A DNA stretch of 64,000 bases, taken from contig NZ_NAAD01000006.1 of assembly GCF_002093115.1 (NCBI RefSeq), positions 86,353 through 150,352 on the forward strand, read 5' to 3'. The DNA comes from Geothermobacter hydrogeniphilus. Its GTDB lineage: Bacteria; Desulfobacterota; Desulfuromonadia; Desulfuromonadales; Geothermobacteraceae. Made by a program: the position numbers and the translations under genes. Below the pieces are notes generated by a model that was not told the DNA's origin, ran no database searches, and saw only the letters and a list, made by a program, of their open reading frames with translations. This document shows positions 48,760 to 58,336 of this stretch, in pieces (within the stretch, counting starts at the first letter, position 1; each line of letters begins with the position of its first letter).

Positions 48760-49695
48760 CTAAACAATAGTCAACACCCAAACGCGGACCTCCGGACCAA
48801 GAGAACTCTTTTCATCGACCCCAAACATGAGGTAACCATAGTCGGGAATCCAATCCATCATTGTCGCAAGCACCAGATCAAGGTCTTCTGATTTTAGTCT
48901 TGAATCACCTTGCAGAAGGGCAAGGCTCAATTTTGCCTGTTCTGGCAACATTCCTTGAGTCGATATATGCTTCAGTGCTGCATCGGTTGCTGTTTTACCT
49001 GCGTCTGACCCTACTGCCGTTCCTGTTCCCAAGTATCCAATTTCACCCAATTGCACCCAATCCATCAAGTCGCAATAATCAAGACAGAAAGTACTGCTCT
49101 GGACCAGGAGGTCGGTTGTCGTTGTATGGTCGATATCGGTTTCTATACGGCAACTACGGTATCGAATGACCCTCTCGTCACGAGGTATAAAAAGAGGACA
49201 GCCAGAACAATTGTAATGCATCATACTAGAATATTCAGGAATATAAACGCCGATAATGGGAGCATTGTGTTCTACGGCGATGGTCGATATAGTTCGTATC
49301 ATATCATCGTAAATCCCATCATCATCAGTACCAAGTATCAAAAAAATAAAATTACTGTTTATGATTGACGAGATGAGACTGGACGGGCTGGACTCACTGC
49401 TTATGAATGAAGAGAGAGGGCTGGACAAGCTGGGCTTGCCGCAAGGACTCTCCCTGTTGAATATTCCGTAGACTTCAATCCGTGCATCCTCCCCCAGAAA
49501 AGATGCCATTATTGCCCCTTGTGAACCAATCCCAATCGCAGTAATTTTGCGGTTGTCAGAAACAGGCACAACTAAATAATTGCGCACAAGTATGTGGGGC
49601 GGCAGTTGATATTTTTTATTCAGGGAGTGTTTATCGCTACTCGACGAGTTCGAATGGTCCATAAGTTTCATTTGTTCTCCCAGGTTAAATGACAA
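48760..49695 (-). CDS. Divergent FtsZ/tubulin-like protein
   Basis: A 311-residue protein (perhaps starting at internal Met 9 or 12). The start of the core (ITAIGIGSQGAIMASFLG) matches the first Rossmann strand and glycine loop of FtsZ. FIFLILGTDDDGIYDDM occupies the place of the GGGTGTG signature and lacks it. The last 90 residues (GTGTAVGSDAGKTATDAALKH, then LDLVLATMMDWIPDYGYLMFGVDEKSSLGPEVRVWVLT) follow the FtsZ C-terminal domain closely. GTP binding may be altered or lost. It lies beside the double-AAA+ gene on the same strand, 95 bp apart. Relation to FtsZ is my reading of motifs, not a search result. Confidence 0.6.
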   Translation of the reverse strand: MSFNLGEQMKLMDHSNSSSSDKHSLNKKYQLPPHILVRNYLVVPVSDNRKITAIGIGSQGAIMASFLGEDARIEVYGIFNRESPCGKPSLSSPLSSFISSESSPSSLISSIINSNFIFLILGTDDDGIYDDMIRTISTIAVEHNAPIIGVYIPEYSSMMHYNCSGCPLFIPRDERVIRYRSCRIETDIDHTTTTDLLVQSSTFCLDYCDLMDWVQLGEIGYLGTGTAVGSDAGKTATDAALKHISTQGMLPEQAKLSLALLQGDSRLKSEDLDLVLATMMDWIPDYGYLMFGVDEKSSLGPEVRVWVLTIV

Positions 49696-49790
49696 ATCCT
49701 TAGGCTTCAGAAGCTGAAAAAATGTTTTGTGGTTTTTGGATGGACAACAAACTCATGGTTTGATGAAAATTATTGCAGCTACCTTCCTTT

Positions 49791-51860
49791 TCAACACAAC
49801 TTGAAACCCACGCGTGAACCTACGGTTTCGTTTTTGTTTTCTACTTCCGAACTCAACCATTTAATATATTTGTCAATATCACCACATCTACCCAGCAGTT
49901 CCTCCTTTTTGCGTACTACAGCAAAATCCCCGGGGGTAAGACAAGTCAACTTCCCGCCCCATTCCGATCCCAATGGCATTCCAAAAAAGTGACGAAACGC
50001 AAGTTCGACCTGTCCTGGCTTCAGGTAGTCAAACCTGCACTTGAAGGTAAAACGGCGCATGGCCGCGGAATCAAGGGCCTCCTTAAGGTTCGTGGTGCAG
50101 ACGAAGGGAAAAGGGTGCCGCTCCATCCAGGTCAGCATTTCGTTCACCTGACTCACCTCCCAACTTTGTCTGGCTTCCCGACGGCTTGAAAGGAGAGAAT
50201 CGACCTCATCCAAAATCAGAAAAGAGCCTCTCCGTTGAGCTTTCCGGAACACGTCTGCTATCGCCTTCTCTGTTTCCCCTACGAAAGGACCCAGCAGATC
50301 CGAGCCACGAACAACCTGCGGCTCCATCTCCAACTTCCAGGCCAGCCACCTTGCGTATTCAGATTTGCCGGTTCCAGGAGGACCGTAGAGACAAAGTGAA
50401 AAGGCCCTTATTCGCTTTTCCGCAAGTTTCTCTGCCAGATCATCCAAATCCATATCTGCATTTACCAGTGCGGCATTGAAACTGCCCTTTCCCCTCCATT
50501 CCTTGCTCCTGTCAGTTCCCATCGCCCGAGACAGACCATCCAGAGCGAACGTCAATGCTTCGTGCCCCATCTCAGAGATCTTTGCAAACCGGACAGCATT
50601 ATGAAGAACTGCAGGAGTGACATCAGTCGAAACCGCCATGGTGAAAGAATCCTGTCTCAGATCCACCCCGTGCCGGTCCAGTAATCGCGACAATATCTTG
50701 GTGCTGCTTTTTCCGGGAGGCTTTTCGAACTCAACGACGACCGACATACGACGCAAGATGGATTCATCCAGAAGGTCAATATTGTTGAGGGTCCAAATGG
50801 TTGGGACAGGGTTTTCCTCGAAAAGGCGGTTCATAAAGACTTTTGAAATAACCTGCGGCTCGAGCAAGGAGCCGGGCTTGCCGGGCATCAGCAAGTCATC
50901 AATTTCATCGAAGAGGAGCAGGACCTGATCTTGCCCACGCATCAGGTTCTGCGCGAGTTGGAGCGCCTGGAGCCGCTCATCCCGGGTCGGCTCAAAGCCA
51001 TCCTCATCTTTCTCCCCCACCGAATACAACTCAAACCCCAAGTGGGCTGCCAGTGTCTTGCAGAATTCGGTCTTGCCGGTTCCCGGCGCCCCCCAGAGCA
51101 GGATATTGACACCGGCCTCGTTGTTACGAACCCCTCTTTCCACAAAAACAGAGAGATAGTCCCGGGTTTTTCCAAGGTGTTCGTAGTCGTCCCAAGCGAG
51201 GTTTCCCGTCTGGCATTTTCCCACCAGAAGGGATTTAAGTTTGCCGTGGTTCAGGTGGACGTTCTGCAGACCGACTCTCACGGACCTCGGGATTTTATAG
51301 CAACTGGACAGATAGCGCCCATTGTTGGAAGCTGATTTCAACAATCCCTTCTCCAAAAGACCCCCTTGATAGGAGAGCCGTTCCGCGACCTCCTGGCGGT
51401 CCAGTCCAGACAGGGCCGCCACAAGGTCTGCGCTGTGGGAGAAGTTTTTGTACAACTCGTCGACCAGGCTTTCGAATGCGTCGTTCGTCTCGTAACGGTA
51501 GAAAATCGTAAAAATCTCCATATCTTTCTGGTCCAGCCGAAGGGTGTCGGCAAGAATCCTGATCCTTTCCGTATTGATCGCCTCATCATTCCCTTCATGC
51601 CCAATGCCTATATGAAGCAGAGACAGGACGTTGTCCCGTGTCACCAAAAACAACTCCCTTGTGACCTCGCGCTTTTCAACTGCGGCAGGATAGGCTGACA
51701 ACCTGTTGAAAAGATCGTCATCCCGGACCTCCAGTCCCACTCCTTCACCGTGCTCCCACAGCCATGAGCAGATGATACTCAAGGCACGCCGGTCATTTCT
51801 GCGGTACTCCAAGAGGTTTCTCAAATATTGACAAATCCCATGCAGTTTTTCGCTACCCAT
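49791..51860 (-). CDS. Double-AAA+ (Cdc48-like) ATPase
   Basis: A 689-residue protein: an N-terminal helical domain (1-190), then two AAA+ modules. Module 1 has GAPGTGKTE near 255 and LLLFDEIDDLL near 316. Module 2 has GPPGTGKSE near 492 and FLILDEVDSLL near 548. Both keep Walker A and B, so both may hydrolyse ATP. Two-ring ATPases unfold or remodel protein complexes. It is divergent from the WYL regulator at 52002, with a 141-bp gap holding an operator, and is followed by the FtsZ-like gene. A start upstream of 51860 is unlikely given the operator. Confidence 0.85.
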   Translation of the reverse strand: MGSEKLHGICQYLRNLLEYRRNDRRALSIICSWLWEHGEGVGLEVRDDDLFNRLSAYPAAVEKREVTRELFLVTRDNVLSLLHIGIGHEGNDEAINTERIRILADTLRLDQKDMEIFTIFYRYETNDAFESLVDELYKNFSHSADLVAALSGLDRQEVAERLSYQGGLLEKGLLKSASNNGRYLSSCYKIPRSVRVGLQNVHLNHGKLKSLLVGKCQTGNLAWDDYEHLGKTRDYLSVFVERGVRNNEAGVNILLWGAPGTGKTEFCKTLAAHLGFELYSVGEKDEDGFEPTRDERLQALQLAQNLMRGQDQVLLLFDEIDDLLMPGKPGSLLEPQVISKVFMNRLFEENPVPTIWTLNNIDLLDESILRRMSVVVEFEKPPGKSSTKILSRLLDRHGVDLRQDSFTMAVSTDVTPAVLHNAVRFAKISEMGHEALTFALDGLSRAMGTDRSKEWRGKGSFNAALVNADMDLDDLAEKLAEKRIRAFSLCLYGPPGTGKSEYARWLAWKLEMEPQVVRGSDLLGPFVGETEKAIADVFRKAQRRGSFLILDEVDSLLSSRREARQSWEVSQVNEMLTWMERHPFPFVCTTNLKEALDSAAMRRFTFKCRFDYLKPGQVELAFRHFFGMPLGSEWGGKLTCLTPGDFAVVRKKEELLGRCGDIDKYIKWLSSEVENKNETVGSRVGFKLC

Positions 51861-51948
51861 AGGAGCCTCCCTTTCATCAAGGGAGAGACTATGCTGTCAG
51901 CACGACAAAATGCGTCTTGCAAGTCAGACCAAGACCTGTCAATTTTGG

Positions 51949-51967
51949 CACGACGCAAATCGTCGCG
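51949..51967 (+). promoter_or_regulatory. WYL-type operator A (CACGAC-N7-GTCGCG)
   Basis: CACGAC-gcaaatc-GTCGCG lies in the divergent gap between the double-AAA+ gene and the WYL regulator. Same GAC-N7-GTC core as sites at 55764, 62756 and 63841. Confidence 0.5.
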
Positions 51968-52001
51968 CGGCTTGTTTAGGATTGCTTTCAAGGAGGACGA
52001 A

Positions 52002-53006
52002 ATGGCTACCCTTACCCAGTGGCACATATTGAAATGCCTGTCCAAAAGAAAAAAGGGGACAAAGGAGATTCAGGAAGCGCTGCAAAAGGCAGGTATCAGC
52101 CTGACTCTGCGGTCGGTCCAACGAAACCTTGAAAAGCTTTCCGAAACCTTTCCGATCACCTCTGACCACAAGAATCCTGCCGGCTGGAAATGGGCCGACG
52201 ATTGCGACCTATTTGACCTGCCCGTCATGGATATCAGTGCGGCTCTGACGTTGAGGCTTGTCGAACAGCACCTGCTCGACATGCTCCCCGGCAGCTTCGT
52301 GGATACGATTCATCCCTACATACGGCGTGCGCACAAACTGCTTGATGAAGCTGCAGGTCAAGGCGTGGGGGAATGGCCGAAGCGGGTTGCGCGCATTTCA
52401 AGGCGGCAGAAACTGATACCTCCTGAAATAGAAGCCGAGGTCATGGATGCTGTTTTTCAATCGGTTCTTGAAAGCAGGCAACTGGCTGTCAAATACCAAC
52501 GACTGGGCGACAGCAACCCCGCCGACCGTATACTTCATCCGCAGGGGCTGGTCTTTGATGAAGGCGTCATCTACCTGGTTGCCACCGCTTGGGGGTACAA
52601 AGACGTTCGGCAATTCGCCCTGCACAGAATGGTTGCCGCCAACGTTCTGGAACAAACGGCCAACCAGGTCGAGGGCTTCAGTCTTGAAAAATACATCGCC
52701 GAGGGGAACTTCAGCTTCCCTCGATCCGATCGGGACATTCGTCTCAAAATGCGGGTTGGAGCCTGGCTGGGGAAATATCTTGAAGAAAACAGATTGTCCT
52801 TGGACCAGCAGATTTCAAAAGAAGGGGATGGATTTCTGGTTGAAGCCTGTGTCCGTGACACCGCTCAGCTTCGCTGGTGGATCTTGGGACTTGGCACTCA
52901 TGTCGAAGTGCTGGGTCCGGTCCACCTGCGCGAGGCTATCTGGGAGACGATCGAAAAGCTTTACCATACATATGCAGAAGGAGGGGATTCATGCGTCAAG
53001 GATTGA
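52002..53006 (+). CDS. WYL-domain transcription regulator 1
   Basis: A 334-residue regulator from ATG 52002 (AAGGAGG 5 bp before it). N-terminal helix-turn-helix (about 1-65: TQWHILKCLSKRKKGTKEI, SLTLRSVQRNLEKL), then a WYL domain (about 130-210: ILHPQGLVFDEGVIYLVATAWGYKDVRQFALHRM) and a C-terminal dimer domain (LRWWILGLGTHVEVLGP). This is the layout of BrxR/CapW repressors that sense nucleic-acid-type ligands and control defence operons. It overlaps the DUF2779 gene by 16 bp. Close relative of the protein at 62804. Confidence 0.85.
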   Translation: MATLTQWHILKCLSKRKKGTKEIQEALQKAGISLTLRSVQRNLEKLSETFPITSDHKNPAGWKWADDCDLFDLPVMDISAALTLRLVEQHLLDMLPGSFVDTIHPYIRRAHKLLDEAAGQGVGEWPKRVARISRRQKLIPPEIEAEVMDAVFQSVLESRQLAVKYQRLGDSNPADRILHPQGLVFDEGVIYLVATAWGYKDVRQFALHRMVAANVLEQTANQVEGFSLEKYIAEGNFSFPRSDRDIRLKMRVGAWLGKYLEENRLSLDQQISKEGDGFLVEACVRDTAQLRWWILGLGTHVEVLGPVHLREAIWETIEKLYHTYAEGGDSCVKD

Positions 53007-54460
53007 GCAAGGGGCTTTATATCAGGGGCAAACAGTGCCCCAAGTCACTCTGGCTCCACAAATTCAAACCCGAACTCAAAGACGAAGTGAGCGAACGTCA
53101 AAAAGCGGCCTTTGGTGCAGGGACAGAAGTCGGTGAACTCGCCTGCAACCTATTTCCCGGGGGTGTCATGGTCCCTTTCAAAGGACTTTCGATTGCCGAG
53201 CAGGTTACCAGAACCCGACAGGCCATCGCAAATGGAGAGGACACCATTTACGAGGCATCCTTCGAGCATGACGGGATTTTCGTCAAGGTGGACATCTTGC
53301 GCCAAAGCGGGGAGGCCTGGGATATCTACGAGGTTAAAGGCTCCACCGAGGTCAAGCCGGTGCATATGGACGATGTCGCCCTGCAGGCTTACGTTCTGCG
53401 CAATGCCGGGCTGGACGTTGGGAAAGTCAACCTGGTCCATCTCAACAACAAGTATTGCCGCAGGGGAAACATCGACCCACACGAACTTTTTTCTATTGCT
53501 GATCTGACCAAAGGTGCCCTGGAGAAGCAGGAGGAGGTGGCATACGAAGTTCGGCGGCTGCGAGACATGCTGACAGGTGACATGCCTGAGGTGGGGATCG
53601 GTCGGCAGTGCAGTTCCCCTTACGATTGTGATTTTCAGGGCTATTGCTGGCAGGACGTTCCCGAAGATTCGGTTTTTGAGTTAAACGGCAGAGGCATCGA
53701 CCCGTTCGCCTACTACCATCGCGGCATGCGCCGACTCGAGGACTTGCCTCTCGCCGACTTGAACCGCAGGCAGAGACTGCAGGTGGAGCTTCACCTCAGC
53801 AAAGGGGAACGGATTAATGCCGCGGAAATCGCAAACTTCCTCGAAGATCTCTGGTATCCGTTGGTCCACCTGGATTTTGAGACATTCATGGCGCCCATTC
53901 CCCTGTTTGACAACAGCCGGCCCTACCAGCAAGTCCCCTTTCAATACTCGCTGCACATTCAGCAAGCGCAGAACAGTTCGATCGAACACCGCGAGTATTT
54001 GGCCCGGCCCGGAGTCGATCCCCGTCCAGGATTGATTGAAGGGCTGTTGCGGGAGATACCGCAGGATGCCTGCGTCCTCACATACAACATGGCCTTCGAA
54101 AAAGGGCGGCTCAAGGAACTCGCCAAGGACTTTCCGGACCATGCGGAGGGCCTCAACGGAATCCTGAGCCGGGTCAGAGATCTCATCGTTCCCTTTCGTA
54201 AACGCCATGCCTACCGCTGGCAGCAGCGCGGATCAAGCTCCATCAAGAAGGTCTTGCCGGCCTTCGTTCCAGGCTTGAGCTACAAGGGAATGCCGATTGC
54301 TGACGGCGGCATGGCAATGGCCGCCTACCATCTGATGTGCGCCGAGAGGGACCCTGGCAAGCTCGCCGAGATCCGAGAAAATCTTCTCGCCTATTGCAAA
54401 CTGGACACCGAAGCCATGGTTCAACTCCTCGAACAACTCTATGAGTTGTCACAGGTGTGA
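52991..54460 (+). CDS. DUF2779 protein: Cas4-like nuclease fused to RNase H-like exonuclease
   Basis: A 489-residue two-domain nuclease. The N-terminal PD-(D/E)XK part has Asp101, Glu114 and Lys116 (YEVKGS) with Cys16, Cys207, Cys213 and Cys219 (RQCSSPYDCDFQGYCW) as a probable Fe-S cluster. The C-terminal DUF2779 part is DEDD-like (HLDFETF with Asp295/Glu297, and YCKLDTEAM near 474). Both active sites look intact. It starts inside the WYL gene, so it is expressed with its regulator. Biological role not established; defence is likely from context. Confidence 0.8.
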   Translation: MRQGLSKGLYIRGKQCPKSLWLHKFKPELKDEVSERQKAAFGAGTEVGELACNLFPGGVMVPFKGLSIAEQVTRTRQAIANGEDTIYEASFEHDGIFVKVDILRQSGEAWDIYEVKGSTEVKPVHMDDVALQAYVLRNAGLDVGKVNLVHLNNKYCRRGNIDPHELFSIADLTKGALEKQEEVAYEVRRLRDMLTGDMPEVGIGRQCSSPYDCDFQGYCWQDVPEDSVFELNGRGIDPFAYYHRGMRRLEDLPLADLNRRQRLQVELHLSKGERINAAEIANFLEDLWYPLVHLDFETFMAPIPLFDNSRPYQQVPFQYSLHIQQAQNSSIEHREYLARPGVDPRPGLIEGLLREIPQDACVLTYNMAFEKGRLKELAKDFPDHAEGLNGILSRVRDLIVPFRKRHAYRWQQRGSSSIKKVLPAFVPGLSYKGMPIADGGMAMAAYHLMCAERDPGKLAEIRENLLAYCKLDTEAMVQLLEQLYELSQV

Positions 54461-54500
54461 TGCCCGCTGAACTTAACCACGACCAACCAGGAGAACTGTC

Positions 54501-55595
54501 ATGAACACGCTTGATGCCCCGAATATATTTGATTTTGCCACCGGAGAGCTTTCTCAGGACGCATTTATCTGCTGGCTGCTTAAATGGCTGGATTATGAAG
54601 GCGAGAATGACATGAAAAAAGCCGCGAGACTGTTTGTAGCGCTTCTTTTTGAAACCGGAGGACTCGGGCAAGTCCGACCGGACGAGGTTGAAAACCTGCA
54701 ACTCTTAAAGCAGCAGTACGCCAAAACGGATGTTTTCTTCATCGCTCGGGTAAAGGGGGTGGACACCGGCTTCATCCTTGAGGACAAGGTTCACACCCAG
54801 CCCCATTCCAGGCAACTACAACGGTACGAGGAGGAGGTCAGAAAAGGCTATCCGGACCACCCGCTCGCAAAGATTTATTTCAAGACCGGGTATCTCTTTG
54901 CAAAAGATCTCCGGGAATGCCATGGGGCTGGGTACGGTATTCTTGGCTACCGTGAAATCTACAATTTCCTCAATAGCGTAGACACCGACGACGTCATCTT
55001 CATCTCCTACCGGGACTACATTCGCAGGGAATTCGTCGAAAGGTTCGAAACAGGATTGGCCGCCCTGCAGAAATCGGACGGGCACCTACGACTGAAACAA
55101 GACTTCGTCCAATATGAATTTCTGAAGTCTCTGGCAAAAGGGTGCGCCAAAACCATTGGCTCCCCGAGTTTCAGCAATGGAAACAGCACCGGGGGAGAAC
55201 CTTGGGCACACTATCGTTTTCTTCTGAACGAAGATGTTTTTGGGCCGGGGCACCACGAGCGGATCTGGTATCGGATCGAGCCTCGCAAAGACAAAAGGAG
55301 CAATAAACGCTGCTACTGCCTTTCTCTTAAACAGTATGCCGAGCCCCAGACCGAGGAGCAGAAGAAACTGAAGTTAAAAAGGCTGAAACTTTACAAGGAT
55401 CACTTCGCCAAGGCCAGGAAGGATTCCGGCCTGCGTTTTTCCAAACCCCTTGCAGACCGCACAGGATCCAATTCCAGTGAAATCGGAATCCTGTTCTTCG
55501 ATGAGGAAACAAACTCCCTTCAGCAAGTCGTCAAGCTGCTGCCACATGTCCATGAAAAGTTTTTTACCTCGGTCCTTAATGACCAAGAGCTCTAA
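54501..55595 (+). CDS. PD-(D/E)XK superfamily nuclease
   Basis: A 364-residue protein opening NIFDFATGELSQDAFICWLLKWLDY, the start of a PD-(D/E)XK family seen in accessory regions. TDVFFIARV and GFILEDKVHTQPHSRQL supply Asp and Glu-Asp-Lys at the active site (about 76-100). The rest is an alpha/beta C-terminal domain. Begins 38 bp after the DUF2779 stop behind AGGAG; third gene of the WYL1 operon. Confidence 0.75.
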   Translation: MNTLDAPNIFDFATGELSQDAFICWLLKWLDYEGENDMKKAARLFVALLFETGGLGQVRPDEVENLQLLKQQYAKTDVFFIARVKGVDTGFILEDKVHTQPHSRQLQRYEEEVRKGYPDHPLAKIYFKTGYLFAKDLRECHGAGYGILGYREIYNFLNSVDTDDVIFISYRDYIRREFVERFETGLAALQKSDGHLRLKQDFVQYEFLKSLAKGCAKTIGSPSFSNGNSTGGEPWAHYRFLLNEDVFGPGHHERIWYRIEPRKDKRSNKRCYCLSLKQYAEPQTEEQKKLKLKRLKLYKDHFAKARKDSGLRFSKPLADRTGSNSSEIGILFFDEETNSLQQVVKLLPHVHEKFFTSVLNDQEL

Positions 55596-55904
55596 ACCAA
55601 AGGGCGGCGCCAATTGCCTTGACAGTATTGGCGTCGTCCCTCCCCAAAGCAAAGCAAATTACTGATAATGATGGGCACCGAAAGTCATCCATCAGCCTCC
55701 CCTCGATCCGTCTCAAGACACCAATTGAACCCCATCGAATTTTCAAGCCCATCAATGCAAGCCTGTGACTTATTTTGTCACACCCGCATATAAACTATTA
55801 CCAGAGGGTCCAGAAATTGCGCGATCCACCCTGCTGAAAGCAAAGGCTGGACAGCAGGGTGGCATTTAAGCGTCGTGGTTTTCCAACCAACCTGGAGGTG
55901 GGGT
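55596..55904. other. Intergenic: end of WYL1 operon and Hsp70 promoter
   Basis: A hairpin (GCGCCAAT/ATTGGCG, 55606-55632) without a T run lies after the nuclease gene. The operator and promoter at 55764-55794 drive the Hsp70 gene. Confidence 0.5.
55764..55794 (+). promoter_or_regulatory. WYL-type operator B with promoter (Hsp70 gene)
   Basis: TGTGAC-ttatttt-GTCACA (55764-55782) is a perfect palindrome. TATAAA (55789-55794) is a -10 box; TGACTT (55766-55771), 17 bp before it, is a plausible -35 lying inside the operator, so binding would block RNA polymerase. Confidence 0.65.
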
Positions 55905-58313
55905 ATGAGCATTCTGGATTTGATCGGATTGTCGCAGCGTGGATCACAACAAACTCTCTTTGAGGAAGAGCAGCTACGTGTTCTGGGCATCGACCTGGGG
56001 ACCACCAATTCAACAATTGCCGAAATTGTTTTCGATCCTGACACCGACGATGAACCCGCCGTCAGGTGTCTGCCGGTGGAACAGCCAACTGCCGGAAGAA
56101 GCCACTGGAGTCCGCTGGTTCCTTCGCTTCTGGCCCTGCATGACGGTACCAGCATGATTGGTGAAGGTGCCCGGCTGCTTCGTGAGCATGGCCGGGAAGA
56201 GCAGCTGGTCGAAAAGGGAAATCTTTTTTCCTGCGTCAAGAACGACATGGGCCTGCAGCGCACCTACCACATGGCCCCGGCCGGCTATCGCAGCGCCGCC
56301 GAGATCAGCGGCCACCTTCTCCAGTTCCTCCACGAAGCGGCCATGCAAGAGAAACCCCAGATCCCGGTTCGCACCTCCATCACCGTTCCCGCCTCCTTCC
56401 AGGCCGCCCAGCGCGACGACACCATCAAAGCCGCCCGGATGGCCGGTCTGCACCTGGAGGGCGGTGATCTTCTCGATGAACCGATCGCCGCCCTGGTAAG
56501 CTACCTGGCCCGAAATGAAGACATTTACGACGTGGCCATGGAAGATCCCATCACCATGCTGGTCTTCGATTTCGGCGGCGGCACCTGTGATGTCGCGGTC
56601 ATCCATCTGGAACCACATGGTGAATGTTTGAGCTTCTACCCCCAAGCGGTCTCCAGGTACCACCGCCTGGGCGGCCACGATCTTGATCAGGCGATTTTTT
56701 ATGACGTGCTGCTGCCGCAGATTCTGGAGCAGAACAACCTCTCTCCGTTCGATCTTGATTACGACATCAAGAAGAACATCCTGGAACCAGCCTTCATCGG
56801 CATCGCGGAACAGCTCAAAATACGCATCTGTGAAAAGCTCCAGCGCGCGGACAATGTCAAGGCCGACGCCAGACAGATCCAGCCGGATGATTACGAATGC
56901 GTCCTCCCCGATGGGCGGACGATTCGCTATGAAAACCCGACCCTGACCGCCGAACAACTCCGCGAAGCTCTCGATCCGTTCCTCGACCCTCACGCCCTTT
57001 TTGCCCGTGAAACCGAATACCGTCAGACGCTTTCCATATTCGCGCCGATCATCGACGCTCTTGACCGCTGCGAAATGGAACCGGAGGAGATTACCGCCTG
57101 CCTGCTGGTGGGTGGCAGCTCTCTTAACCCGCTGGTCCGGAACGCACTGGAGAACTGGTTTGACAATTCGGTCCTTCTGACCTTCGACAATGAGGACCAG
57201 ATGCAGCTTGCCGTGGCCGAAGGAGCGGCCATCAATGCCCTCTCCCTGGCTGTCTCCGGCCGGCCTGTGGTACTGCCGGTTTGTCCGGAGGCCATTGCCC
57301 TGCGAACCCGGGACGGCGAGCTGGATCTCGTCCCCCGCGGAGCCCAGCTCCCCTGGCCCGAAAGCGACGACTTCCATCACGCCATTGAGCTGAGAATCCC
57401 CCAGGCCGAAGACGAGGAGACCAAAACCGTCTCGGTCCGGGTGGAAGTCGTGGCCAAGGAAAAGGGAGCTCAGCGCAGCCTGCTGGGAGAAGTCTGGGAG
57501 ATCCCGGCCCCGAGGGGACAAGAAGAGAGAGTCGCCCTGGAGTACAGCTTCGACCGGAACCAGGTCCTGAACCTGCGCCTGTCCCACCTGGACCGGGACG
57601 ATGTTGCGCCCTTTGTCGGTCGGCGCGAACATCCTCTGACTCACGTGGTCAATCCGCAACGGGTCAAACTCAGAATCCGGGAGACCGAAGAAAAACTGCG
57701 GACCGGGCAAATCCCGGCCGGGAGAAAACGGGGCACCATCCTGCAACTGGCCGGGGACTGTTCCGAGCTTCGGCAATACGAAAAGGCCCTCGCCCTGCTC
57801 GCCGACTATCAACGAAACCAGGGGGAAGGAGACCCCGCCATTCTCAACATGATGGGCATCTATGCCGGCTACATGGGGGATCGCAAAAGCGAGGAAAAAT
57901 TCTACCGCTTGTGCATCGAGCAGGACGGCACCGACGGGACGCCCTGGTTCAACCTCGCCCTGCTGAAGAGAAAAGAGAAGCTGTACGACGAAGCCCTTGA
58001 CGCCATCAGGGAAGCAATCGAACTCGAACCGGACTGCGCTCCCTACCTCGTTTTCAAGGCCGGGGTTCTGCAGGACTCGGGGAAAGATTTCGCCGCCAGG
58101 GAATTTCTGGCCATGGCGGAACGAACCTTCCCGCCCATGGATGAGCAGTCTTCCTGGGAAATGCACTGGTACGGGATTCTGGCTCGGCAGAAAGGTGACA
58201 AGGAATTGCAGGAGGAGATCTCCCGTCACCGCAAAACGCATTCCTCATCCAATACGCACCGGGATATCCCGGATCAGGCGGTCTTTCCCATCTTCGTCGA
58301 GGCTGGACAATAA
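55905..58313 (+). CDS. Hsp70 (DnaK-like) ATPase with C-terminal TPR domain
   Basis: An 802-residue protein. The Hsp70 ATPase domain spans about 25-430: DLGTTNS (30-36), VPASFQAAQRDDTIKAA, FDFGGGTCDV near 220 and LLVGGSSLNPLVR. A substrate-domain-like beta region follows (about 440-600), without the usual DnaK helical lid. Instead TPR repeats occupy about 610-760 (YEKALALLADYQRN, YDEALDAIREAIELEP). It is not the housekeeping DnaK: shorter core similarity, odd N-terminal 25 residues, TPR tail. ATG 55905 after GGAGG. First of a two-gene unit behind a WYL-type operator. Confidence 0.85.
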   Translation: MSILDLIGLSQRGSQQTLFEEEQLRVLGIDLGTTNSTIAEIVFDPDTDDEPAVRCLPVEQPTAGRSHWSPLVPSLLALHDGTSMIGEGARLLREHGREEQLVEKGNLFSCVKNDMGLQRTYHMAPAGYRSAAEISGHLLQFLHEAAMQEKPQIPVRTSITVPASFQAAQRDDTIKAARMAGLHLEGGDLLDEPIAALVSYLARNEDIYDVAMEDPITMLVFDFGGGTCDVAVIHLEPHGECLSFYPQAVSRYHRLGGHDLDQAIFYDVLLPQILEQNNLSPFDLDYDIKKNILEPAFIGIAEQLKIRICEKLQRADNVKADARQIQPDDYECVLPDGRTIRYENPTLTAEQLREALDPFLDPHALFARETEYRQTLSIFAPIIDALDRCEMEPEEITACLLVGGSSLNPLVRNALENWFDNSVLLTFDNEDQMQLAVAEGAAINALSLAVSGRPVVLPVCPEAIALRTRDGELDLVPRGAQLPWPESDDFHHAIELRIPQAEDEETKTVSVRVEVVAKEKGAQRSLLGEVWEIPAPRGQEERVALEYSFDRNQVLNLRLSHLDRDDVAPFVGRREHPLTHVVNPQRVKLRIRETEEKLRTGQIPAGRKRGTILQLAGDCSELRQYEKALALLADYQRNQGEGDPAILNMMGIYAGYMGDRKSEEKFYRLCIEQDGTDGTPWFNLALLKRKEKLYDEALDAIREAIELEPDCAPYLVFKAGVLQDSGKDFAAREFLAMAERTFPPMDEQSSWEMHWYGILARQKGDKELQEEISRHRKTHSSSNTHRDIPDQAVFPIFVEAGQ

Positions 58314-58336
58314 GAATTGAACGAATGGGGGAACAA

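Noticed and set aside
56010..58241. 743-codon minus-strand open frame over the Hsp70 gene
   Set aside because: Shadow of the Hsp70-TPR gene, which has clear Hsp70 motifs.
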